Source: an uncultured Clostridia bacterium
GTDB taxonomy: Bacteria > Bacillota > Clostridia > Christensenellales > Aristaeellaceae
Assembly (NCBI GenBank): GCA_946615495.1
Contig: CAMOHY010000170.1
Coordinates: forward strand, 1-5,511
DNA length: 5,511 bases
Direction of reading: 5' to 3'
Shown here: positions 1 to 4,568 of the stretch, piece after piece
Numbering within the stretch: the first letter of the stretch is position 1
How the letters are laid out: each line of letters starts with the position of its first letter
Program-made: the position numbers and the translations under genes
The notes under the pieces: generated by a model
The model's input: the letters and a program-made list of their open reading frames with translations, nothing else
Told to the model about the DNA's origin: nothing
Database searches by the model: none

Positions 1-54
<54 letters not shown>

Positions 55-101
55 ACGAATTTCAGTTTTCAGGATACATTCCCCAGCATCCTGAGGAAGA
101 A

Positions 102-174
102 AGCTGGTGAAGGGACTTGAACCCGCAACCTGCTGATTACAAATCAGCTGCTCTGCCAATTGAGCTACACCAGC
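102..174 (-). tRNA. tRNA-Thr (TGT)
   Basis: The minus-strand cloverleaf has acceptor GCTGGTG/CACCAGC, D-arm TAGCTCAATTGGCAGAGCA, anticodon stem GCTGA/TCAGC with loop TTTGTAA (anticodon TGT), and T-loop TTCAAGT. The discriminator is U and no CCA is encoded (it is followed by TTC). The T-stem GCGGG/CCCTT contains a C-U mismatch and a G-U pair, so it is weaker than usual, but all other arms are intact. Confidence 0.95.
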
Positions 175-196
175 ATCACCCAAATGGGAGAGAAAA

Positions 197-274
197 TGGC
201 GACCCGGAAGGGGCTCGAACCCTCGACCTCCAGCGTGACAGGCTGGCATTCTAAACCGACTGAACTACCGGGCC
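197..274 (-). tRNA. tRNA-Asp (GTC)
   Basis: The minus-strand cloverleaf has acceptor GGCCCGG/CCGGGTC (one G-U pair), anticodon stem CCAGC/GCTGG with loop CTGTCAC (anticodon GTC), and T-loop TTCGAGC. Discriminator G73 is the known aspartate identity base. A genomic CCA follows the discriminator (197-199 on the plus strand read tgg) and is included in the coordinates. The neighbouring Thr, CAT and Glu genes lack an encoded CCA. Confidence 0.95.
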
Positions 275-282
275 ATAAATGA

Positions 283-356
283 TGGGCCTTCAGGGACTTG
301 AACCCCGGACCGATCGGTTATGAGCCGACTGCTCTGACCAACTGAGCTAAAGGCCC
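283..356 (-). tRNA. tRNA with CAT anticodon: elongator tRNA-Met or lysidine-type tRNA-Ile2
   Basis: The minus-strand cloverleaf has acceptor GGGCCTT/AAGGCCC, D-arm TAGCTCAGTTGGTCAGAGCA, anticodon stem GTCGG/CCGAT with loop CTCATAA (anticodon CAT), T-loop TTCAAGT and discriminator A. No CCA is encoded. It is not an initiator: the first acceptor pair is a normal G-C and the anticodon stem lacks the three G-C pairs. Automated tools would call it Met. Pairs C4-G69 and C5-G68 and the CUCAUAA loop are features of tRNA-Ile2 recognised by TilS (lysidine synthetase), so Ile2 is a real alternative and is slightly favoured here. Confidence 0.93.
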
Positions 357-399
357 ATGGGGAAACCCCGAAAACCTACGCTGGAGAAGAAGGAAAGGA

Positions 400-472
400 T
401 GACCCTGCCGGGATTCGAACCCGAGTTACCGCCGTGAAAGGGCGGTGTCTTAGGCCACTTGACCACAGGGCC
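400..472 (-). tRNA. tRNA-Glu (TTC)
   Basis: The minus-strand cloverleaf has acceptor GGCCCTG/CAGGGTC with a G-U pair at position 2, and D-arm TGGTCAAGTGGCCTAAGACA. The anticodon stem is CCGCC/GGCGG with loop CTTTCAC (anticodon TTC), and the T-arm is TCGGG-TTCGAAT-CCCGG. The discriminator is A and no CCA is encoded. It lies 35 bp after tRNA-Pro in the operon. Confidence 0.96.
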
Positions 473-507
473 ATGTCACCTTTAGTGTCCCTGCACCGGA
501 GCCAGAA

Positions 508-584
508 TGGTCGGGGTGAAGGGATTTGAACCCCCGGCCCCATGCTCCCAAAGCACGTGCGCTACCAGACTGCGCTACACCCCG
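508..584 (-). tRNA. tRNA-Pro (TGG), first gene of the tRNA operon
   Basis: The minus-strand cloverleaf has acceptor CGGGGTG/CACCCCG with the C1-G72 first pair characteristic of proline tRNAs. The D-arm is TAGCGCAGTCTGGTAGCGCA, the anticodon stem CGTGC/GCATG with loop TTTGGGA (anticodon TGG), and the T-loop TTCAAAT. Discriminator A is followed by an encoded CCA (508-510 on the plus strand read tgg), which is included. As the first gene of the operon it lies about 25 bp from the predicted transcription start. Confidence 0.96.
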
Positions 585-592
585 AAGGTTTT

Positions 593-607
593 CGCTTCTC
601 ACAAGCG
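593..607 (-). other. Small hairpin in the 5' leader of the tRNA precursor
   Basis: The inverted repeat CGCTT (593-597) and AAGCG (603-607) encloses a 5-nt loop. It would form a short stem between the predicted transcription start (about 608-611) and the first base of tRNA-Pro (584). It has no T-run and is too short to be a terminator. It may simply be part of the leader removed by RNase P. Confidence 0.4.
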
Positions 608-616
608 ACGATATAT

Positions 617-645
617 ATTATACGCAAGTCCCCCTTCATTGTCAA
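617..645 (-). promoter_or_regulatory. Sigma-A promoter of the tRNA operon
   Basis: On the minus strand there is a perfect -35 box TTGACA (640-645), a 17-bp spacer and a perfect -10 box TATAAT (617-622). Transcription should start around 608-611, just upstream of tRNA-Pro. All twelve consensus bases and the optimal spacing are present, as expected for a very strong stable-RNA promoter. Confidence 0.93.
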
Positions 646-766
646 TACTTTTTTGCAAATTTTTTGTGATATCCTCAAATTTCTTTTCCGGCGGACCCGC
701 CAAGCATGGGCCTGCGGGGAGAAACTTATATTATGGTAGAAAGCCGCGCAGGAACCGACTTAGCGC
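646..766. other. Intergenic gap with no recognisable gene
   Basis: This spacer lies between the divergent tRNA and MATE promoters. It is T-rich at 647-690 (several T-runs) and GC-rich at 690-720. A plus-strand open frame crosses it but also reads through tRNA-Pro, has no ribosome binding site and resembles nothing known. Nothing else can be supported here. Confidence 0.5.
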
Positions 767-795
767 TTGACATCCCCTAAAAATTGCGCTACGAT
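767..795 (+). promoter_or_regulatory. Sigma-A promoter of the MATE gene
   Basis: A perfect -35 box TTGACA (767-772), a 17-bp spacer and a -10 box TACGAT (790-795, 4/6) predict transcription starting near 802. The -10 box lies inside the first codons of the longest possible MATE reading frame (TTG at 784). This makes that upstream start very unlikely and supports TTG829. Confidence 0.85.
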
Positions 796-828
796 AAATT
801 CAAAAGCACAGGGGAAGAAGGGACAGCA

Positions 829-2223
829 TTGCAGGGCGCCAGCCAGGACAAACAAAACCAGAAATTCGTTACGATGACGACGGAGCCGGTTAAACAACTG
901 ATTATTCGTTTGGCCATTCCCACCATGATCTCCATGATGATTACTTCCGTTTATAACATGGCGGACACTTTTTTCGTGGGCCAAATCAGCGGCGGCAGCG
1001 CGGAGGCCACCAGCGCCACGGCGGCGGTGGGCGTCGCCTTTCCCCTGATGGCCGTCATTCAGGCTTTCGGCTTCATGTTTGGCCATGGGTCCGGCAATTT
1101 TATTTCCCGCGCCCTGGGCAGCCAAAAGACCGACGAGGCGGAGCGTATGGCCGCCACCGGATTTTTTATGGCGCTGATTTGCGGCGGGCTGCTGATGGCG
1201 CTGGGGCTGATTTTTCTGGAGCCGCTGGTGCGGCTGCTGGGCAGCACGGACACCATTTTGCCCTACGCCATTTCCTATGTGCGGCTCATCCTGATCGGCT
1301 GCCCCTGGATGACGGCCAGCCTGGTGCTGAACAATCAATTGCGCTTCCAGGGGAACGCCCTGTTTGCCATGATCGGCATCGGCACCGGCGGGCTCATCAA
1401 CATGGCGCTGGACCCGCTGCTGATTTTCGGCCTGAACATGGGCATCGAGGGGGCGGCTCTGGCCACCATCATCAGCCAGCTCATTTCCTTCTGCCTGCTG
1501 TTCATTGGCACCCGAAAATCGGACAACCTGAATATCCGCTTAAAGAATTTTACGCCCAAGCCCCATTACTTTGCTGAAATTTTCCGGGGCGGCGCGCCCA
1601 GCCTGTTCCGCCAGGGCATAGGCAGCGTGGCCACCACCGTGCTCAACAACGCCGCCGGCGCCTTCGGCGACCCCGCTATCGCGGCCATGAGCATCGTGAG
1701 CCGGGTGATGATGTTTGCCAATTCGCTGGTGATCGGCTTCGGCCAGGGCTTTCAGCCCGTGTGCGGCTTCAATTATGGCGCGAAAAAATATGACCGGGTG
1801 CGCAAGGGCTATTATTTCTGCGTGAAATACAGCAGCTTTTTCCTGCTTTTTGCCGCTGTGCTGGGCGAAATATTCGCGCCCTCCATTCTTTCCTGGTTCC
1901 GGGCGGACGACGCGGAGGTGATCCGCATCGGCGCGCTGGCCCTGCGCCTGCAGTGCGTCACGCTGCCCTCCTTCGGCTTTATCATGGTTTCCAACATGAT
2001 GATGCAAACCACCGCTTACACCTTCCAGGCCTCCACGACCGCCTTGGCCCGCCAGGGGCTGTTTTTCCTGCCGCTGGTGCTGGTGCTGCCGCTTATTTGG
2101 GGCCTGCTGGGCATTCAGCTGGCCCAGCCCATTGCCGACAGCTTCACCTTCCTGCTCACCCTGGCCATGCAGCGCACCGTGCTGCGCGATATGGACCGGC
2201 TGGAGAAGGCCAACGCGGCCTGA
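829..2223 (+). CDS. MATE-family efflux transporter (multidrug/metabolite:cation antiporter)
   Basis: This is an inner-membrane antiporter of the MATE family, which exports drugs or metabolites in exchange for Na+ or H+. The 464-residue product has the usual family length of about 450-460 and a pattern consistent with 12 membrane helices. Recognisable stretches are the first-helix motif YNMADTFFVG (about residues 42-51), GHGSGNFISRALG (85-97), NNQLRFQGN (168-176), the half-repeat start PSLFRQG (257-263) and GFGQGFQPVCGFNYGAKK (303-320). The start is taken as TTG829, behind a purine-rich ribosome site (GGGGAAGAAGGGA, 811-823). TTG784 lies upstream of the promoter's -10 box. ATG874 has no ribosome site and would cut into the conserved N-terminal MTTEPV segment. 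The gene stands alone between its own promoter and terminator. The substrate cannot be inferred; the sequence is closest in feel to MepA/NorM-like Clostridia exporters. Confidence 0.95.
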   Translation: MQGASQDKQNQKFVTMTTEPVKQLIIRLAIPTMISMMITSVYNMADTFFVGQISGGSAEATSATAAVGVAFPLMAVIQAFGFMFGHGSGNFISRALGSQKTDEAERMAATGFFMALICGGLLMALGLIFLEPLVRLLGSTDTILPYAISYVRLILIGCPWMTASLVLNNQLRFQGNALFAMIGIGTGGLINMALDPLLIFGLNMGIEGAALATIISQLISFCLLFIGTRKSDNLNIRLKNFTPKPHYFAEIFRGGAPSLFRQGIGSVATTVLNNAAGAFGDPAIAAMSIVSRVMMFANSLVIGFGQGFQPVCGFNYGAKKYDRVRKGYYFCVKYSSFFLLFAAVLGEIFAPSILSWFRADDAEVIRIGALALRLQCVTLPSFGFIMVSNMMMQTTAYTFQASTTALARQGLFFLPLVLVLPLIWGLLGIQLAQPIADSFTFLLTLAMQRTVLRDMDRLEKANAA

Positions 2224-2242
2224 AAAAACACGCTGAATGAAA

Positions 2243-2292
2243 GGCCCCGGAGAAAAAGCCTGTCCGCTTCTCTCCGGGGCCAATTTTTGTTT
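2243..2292 (+). terminator. Rho-independent terminator of the MATE gene, possibly bidirectional
   Basis: A perfect 11-bp stem, GGCCCCGGAGA (2243-2253) with TCTCCGGGGCC (2271-2281), is extended by an inner AAGC/GCTT pairing. It is followed on the plus strand by AATTTTTGTTT (2282-2292). It begins 20 bp after the MATE stop and ends 20 bp before the stop of the convergent protease gene. Read from the minus strand, only TTT directly follows the stem, so termination in that direction would be weaker. Confidence 0.92.
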
Positions 2293-2301
2293 CAAATGCT
2301 A

Positions 2302-2994
2302 TCAGTTGAACGCGCCGTCGGCCTTCATATCATTAAACACATTCTGGGTCAGGCGGCGGCCATAGCCGTTGCCGTCGGAATCGTGGGAGGTATACACGGC
2401 CATCAGGCAAGGAAAATCGGCCCCTTCATCCCAAATATACACCGGGCCGCCCTCTGAGCTGGAAAGATAGCCGTTCCAATACACCTGAGTGCTGTCATAC
2501 AGATGCTGCACGCTGGACAGCGACTGCAAATGCCGCTTGCCGTCATAGCTGTAAATATGATTGGATTCCAAATCCACCGTGTAATCGTCCCCCGCGATGC
2601 AGGCGAACCAGCCGGTTTCCTTGCCCACGGGATAATCGAAGATCACATAGCCGATATCATTTTGGGAATCATAGCCGTTTTGGAACGTTTCATACACGGT
2701 ATACTGGAATTTGCCTGAATACTCGTACCAGCAGCTGTTGGCGGACTTTGCGCCAAAGTAGAAATTGCAGTATTTCAAGGGCTTTCCATGCTGGTGGCAG
2801 TACAGGTTGTGGGCCGCGGTGATGAGCCCGTAGCGGCCGATCATGGTGCCCGTTCCGCCCCGGCTGCAGCCGCAGGTGAAATGGCTGTCCATGTACGCCA
2901 CGGCGCGGGACGGCACAAAATTATCCGCCAGCGCGGCAAGCGGCATGATTCCCAAAATAACTGCCAGCATCAACGCCAAAATCCGCTTTGTCAT
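2302..2994 (-). CDS. Secreted trypsin/V8-like serine protease homologue with altered catalytic Ser
   Basis: The 230-residue product has a Sec signal peptide: a basic MTKR, a hydrophobic core at about residues 5-20 and a likely cleavage after ALA at about residue 23. A compact S1-family (chymotrypsin/V8-like) domain follows. The catalytic His is H62 in GLITAAHNLYC, preceded by the typical GGTGTMIG strand. The Asp is D113 in QNDIGYVIFD. The nucleophile region reads YLSSSEGGPVY (about 176-186): where GxSGGPV is expected, the residue directly before GGP is Glu181, not Ser, with Ser178-180 just upstream. The protein may therefore be inactive as a protease or use a shifted serine. Seven cysteines occur in the mature part. 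The start at 2994 is chosen because GGAGGGAG (3001-3008) lies 6 bp upstream as the ribosome site; the in-frame ATG at 3009 overlaps that site. It is a single-gene unit with its own promoter. The function and target are unknown. Confidence 0.85.
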   Translation of the reverse strand: MTKRILALMLAVILGIMPLAALADNFVPSRAVAYMDSHFTCGCSRGGTGTMIGRYGLITAAHNLYCHQHGKPLKYCNFYFGAKSANSCWYEYSGKFQYTVYETFQNGYDSQNDIGYVIFDYPVGKETGWFACIAGDDYTVDLESNHIYSYDGKRHLQSLSSVQHLYDSTQVYWNGYLSSSEGGPVYIWDEGADFPCLMAVYTSHDSDGNGYGRRLTQNVFNDMKADGAFN

Positions 2995-3049
2995 GTGTTC
3001 TCCCTCCATTATTTTCTTTTGTGTCCCGATTCAATTACCTTCCTTTTCT

Positions 3050-3077
3050 ATCATAGCAGAAGAGAGAAAAATGTCAA
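3050..3077 (-). promoter_or_regulatory. Promoter of the protease-homologue gene
   Basis: On the minus strand there is a perfect -35 box TTGACA (3072-3077), a 16-bp spacer and a -10 box TATGAT (3050-3055) preceded by TGC, an extended -10 element. Transcription should start near 3043, about 50 bp upstream of the ATG at 2994. The -35 box lies 9 bp outside the right-hand copy, in the reading direction of the gene, of the direct repeat that flanks the MITE-like element. Confidence 0.87.
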
Positions 3078-3085
3078 GACCGCAA

Positions 3086-3096
3086 GGAAATATGCC
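3086..3096 (+). repeat. 11-bp direct repeat, left copy (candidate target-site duplication)
   Basis: GGAAATATGCC occurs here and again, identically, at 3238-3248. The two copies sit immediately outside a segment with imperfect terminal inverted repeats. This is the arrangement expected of a target-site duplication made by a transposase with a staggered cut of about 11 bp. Confidence 0.6.
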
Positions 3097-3112
3097 AGGG
3101 CAATCGCTTACG

Positions 3113-3168
3113 AAAAATGTAAACTGGGGGAAACCGCTCTTTGGAGCCCAAAGAGCGGTTTCCCCCAG
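3113..3168 (-). terminator. Perfect 21-bp hairpin; probable terminator for the esterase gene
   Basis: Arms 3124-3144 and 3148-3168 are perfectly complementary over 21 bp with a 3-nt AGC loop. The outer part is CTGGGGGAAACCGC/GCGGTTTCCCCCAG. On the minus strand the stem is followed by TTTACATTTTT (3113-3123), so it would terminate transcription of the esterase, whose stop lies about 108 bp upstream. It would also insulate the protease promoter just beyond it. On the plus strand no T-run follows. The length and perfection exceed those of a normal terminator and suggest a dispersed palindromic repeat carried by the MITE-like element. Confidence 0.72.
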
Positions 3169-3189
3169 ACCCCTTTCCGAGAAAAGCGA

Positions 3190-3224
3190 ATAATTACGCA
3201 ATGGCTTTTTCATAATACCGCAAT
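3190..3224 (+). repeat. Imperfect 13-bp direct repeat with 22-bp period
   Basis: ATAATTACGCAAT (3190-3202) and ATAATACCGCAAT (3212-3224) match at 11 of 13 positions with start-to-start spacing of 22 bp. Both lie in the right part of the MITE-like element. They could be a degenerate internal duplication or paired protein sites; neither can be decided from the sequence. Confidence 0.4.
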
Positions 3225-3237
3225 TAGCGTTTGCCCC

Positions 3238-3248
3238 GGAAATATGCC
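3238..3248 (+). repeat. 11-bp direct repeat, right copy (candidate target-site duplication)
   Basis: This is a second exact copy of GGAAATATGCC, located 27 bp downstream (minus-strand sense) of the esterase stop codon. With the copy at 3086-3096 it brackets the MITE-like segment. Confidence 0.6.
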
Positions 3249-3275
3249 GCCCGACAGCGAGAAAAGGGTTTCCTA

Positions 3276-4334
3276 TTAAAACGGACAATTTTCCAGCGGC
3301 GCGGCAGGCTCCAAACCTCTGTACACATGATCGCAGTAATCCAGCAGGCAGCGCCAATCCTCCAAGCTAAACGCGTGGCCGCCCTCATGATAATGCACTG
3401 TATTTTCGCCGCCCAGCAAATCGAAGGCGGGCTGGGCCGCCCGCCAGGTCAGCGCCGTTCCCCGCGGGTTGGACCAGGCGTCGTCTATTCCCTCTATAGA
3501 AAAAAGGCGCCGGGGCGCGATGAGGGCCTTCAGGATGTGGGAATCCAAGGGAAATTCCTGCTCCAGCCCCATCTGGGTAGGATCGGGCGAGGGCCACCAG
3601 CGGGAAAAATTCTTCGTCCACCAGTGGGGAAACACGGACCCGATGCGGCCTAAGGATTCTACCTTTTTCACATCCTGGCAGAAGCCCTCCTTATCGCCCA
3701 GATAGCGGAAGCACCCGCCGCCTCCGGCGCCGGAGCAGATGGGCGCGCAGACGCTGAACCGCTCATCAAAAATACCGCAGGCCAGCGCCGCCTTGCCGCC
3801 CCTGGAAAAACCGGTGCACACCAGTTTTTCCCCGTCCACAGAATCCCTGGTGAGCAGATAGTCCGCAAGGCGGGACTGCGCCCAGGCCCAAGCCCGGATA
3901 GCGCCCCAATCATAGGCGGGATAGGCCTGTCGGGCGGGATTTTTTCCATCGATTTTATCCTCCACTACCTGCTCCCGCTCAAAGCCCGCGATGATGTAGC
4001 CGCGCTTCGTCACCGCTTCTTCGTAGGGGCATTCGTCCCAATCGTGATGGGAAAACTGGTTCCAGGTGATGGCCGGATACTTTCCCGGCGCGGCGGGGGA
4101 ATAGATCACCGCGTCAAAGCTCGCTTTCAGGCCGGGGCCGTAAAAAATCCGAACGGTTTCTTTTTTCCCCTGCCCGTTCCACACGCTTTCCTGCCGGACG
4201 GTCCTTCCTTCGCATTCCGCGCTCTCCGGCGCGTGGCCGTACAGGCATTCCTCCGCCGTTTTTTTCCACGCTTCCCGCTGTTCCTTCCATGCGGGCCAGG
4301 GCTTCAGCCGCAGGTCCGGCAAATCAAGGTTCAT
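3276..4334 (-). CDS. Glucuronoyl-esterase-like (CE15-type) alpha/beta hydrolase, cytoplasmic
   Basis: The 352-residue product resembles carbohydrate esterase family 15, whose members cleave the ester between lignin alcohols and 4-O-methylglucuronate of xylan. The nucleophile motif is GFSRGGKAAL with Ser177, followed by FDERFSVCAPICSGAGGGGCFR (about 189-210). This parallels the family's GCSRNGKGA and FDERIALTIPQESGSGG. Later come HILKALIAPRRLFSIEGIDDAWSNPRG (about 266-292) and catalytic His320 in EGGHAFS. The canonical family Glu, 23 residues after the Ser, is Cys200 here. Asp284, Asp285 or Glu281 after the penultimate strand could supply the acid instead. There is no signal peptide, so the enzyme should act in the cytoplasm on imported oligosaccharides. 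The start ATG has GGGAGAGGA 4 bp upstream. The gene is divergent from the sugar ABC permease and shares its regulatory gap. A less specific acetyl-xylan-esterase-like hydrolase is the main alternative. Confidence 0.85.
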   Translation of the reverse strand: MNLDLPDLRLKPWPAWKEQREAWKKTAEECLYGHAPESAECEGRTVRQESVWNGQGKKETVRIFYGPGLKASFDAVIYSPAAPGKYPAITWNQFSHHDWDECPYEEAVTKRGYIIAGFEREQVVEDKIDGKNPARQAYPAYDWGAIRAWAWAQSRLADYLLTRDSVDGEKLVCTGFSRGGKAALACGIFDERFSVCAPICSGAGGGGCFRYLGDKEGFCQDVKKVESLGRIGSVFPHWWTKNFSRWWPSPDPTQMGLEQEFPLDSHILKALIAPRRLFSIEGIDDAWSNPRGTALTWRAAQPAFDLLGGENTVHYHEGGHAFSLEDWRCLLDYCDHVYRGLEPAAPLENCPF

Positions 4335-4369
4335 GCGTTCCTCTCCCTTCTTCTGGCTGTTTTTTTCTT

Positions 4370-4398
4370 ATTGTAGCACAGGAAAGCGCGTATGAAAA
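4370..4398 (-). promoter_or_regulatory. Promoter of the esterase gene
   Basis: On the minus strand there is a -10 box TACAAT (4370-4375) preceded by TGC (extended -10), a 17-bp spacer and a poor -35 box TTTTCA (4393-4398, 4/6). Transcription should start near 4363, about 29 bp before the start codon. The weak -35 overlaps the end of the proximal direct repeat at 4397, as expected for an activator-dependent promoter. Confidence 0.72.
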
Positions 4399-4435
4399 CT
4401 GCGAATCATAACAAATTGAACTGCGATAAATAACA
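4397..4435 (+). promoter_or_regulatory. Paired direct repeats, candidate AraC-family operator
   Basis: AACTGCGAATCATAACA (4397-4413) and AACTGCGATAAATAACA (4419-4435) match at 14 of 17 positions. They are in the same orientation, with start-to-start spacing of 22 bp, about two helical turns. AraC/XylS-type regulators typically bind such tandem half-sites, the proximal one touching the -35 box. Here the proximal copy overlaps the -35 of the esterase promoter and the pair extends upstream into the divergent gap toward the ABC permease. Related sugar importers in Bacillota are often controlled by YesN/AraC regulators, so one site could serve both genes. No regulator gene is visible in the window. 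Confidence 0.65.
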
Positions 4436-4554
4436 CACATTTTATTTTTAGGTTTAAAAACTGAAGGAAACGGGGTTTTCATATTATTTCGAGTAGATTT
4501 TTCCTTTTCTATTTGCAATAATATTTTCAGAAAGCAACACTGCCACCGCACGTC
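4436..4554 (+). promoter_or_regulatory. AT-rich leader region of the ABC permease, promoter not resolved
   Basis: The permease promoter should lie in this AT-rich gap. Possible -10 hexamers are TTTTAT (4440-4445, 18 bp after TTGAAC at 4416-4421), TATTAT near 4483 and AATAAT near 4517. None has a convincing -35 at the right distance, so an activator-dependent promoter is likely. No hairpin, riboswitch or clear catabolite (cre) site was recognised. Confidence 0.3.
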
Positions 4555-4568
4555 AAGGAGGGATATGT

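Larger units (their letters stand above)
3097..3237. mobile_element. MITE-like non-autonomous element, about 141 bp, no coding capacity
   Basis: The ends carry inverted repeats one base inside the flanking 11-bp direct repeats. These are GGGCAATCGCTTA (3098-3110) and, as reverse complement, GGGCAAACGCTAA (3224-3236), with 11 of 13 positions equal. A second short inverted match lies further inside: TTACGAAAAA (3108-3117) and TTATGAAAAA (reverse complement of about 3206-3215). The interior holds a 21-bp perfect hairpin (3124-3168). No transposase or plausible gene is present. Terminal inverted repeats plus duplication-like flanks are the definition of a miniature inverted-repeat transposable element. 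A direct repeat of about 11 bp would fit mobilisation by an IS4/IS231-type transposase, but that is inference. The alternative is a chance arrangement around an ordinary terminator. Confidence 0.55.

Noticed and set aside
507..770. Plus-strand open frame of 87 codons
   Set aside because: It reads through tRNA-Pro and the tRNA promoter, has no ribosome site and its product has no recognisable pattern.
760..1338. Minus-strand open frame of 192 codons, and similar frames opposite the MATE gene (for example 1540-2295)
   Set aside because: His/Gln/Gly-rich translations typical of antisense shadows of GC-rich membrane-protein genes; the plus-strand MATE frame is clearly the gene.
3178..3266. 9-bp direct repeat CGAGAAAAG at 3178-3186 and 3258-3266 as an alternative target duplication
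   Set aside because: No inverted repeats abut these copies, and one copy lies inside and the other outside the better-supported element bounded by GGAAATATGCC.
2788..3279. Plus-strand frames antisense to the protease start and across the hairpin (2788-3279, 2843-3193)
   Set aside because: Low-quality translations with no family resemblance; they overlap the protease signal-peptide region and its promoter.
3031..3357. Minus-strand 108-codon frame spanning the hairpin region
   Set aside because: It starts inside the esterase gene, runs through the 21-bp palindrome and has no ribosome site; it is a product of repeat sequence, not a gene.
4389..4409. Possible catabolite-repression (cre) site around ATGAAAACTGCGAATCAT
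   Set aside because: It resembles the cre consensus at the left half only and lacks the required central CG; the direct-repeat operator explains the sequence better.
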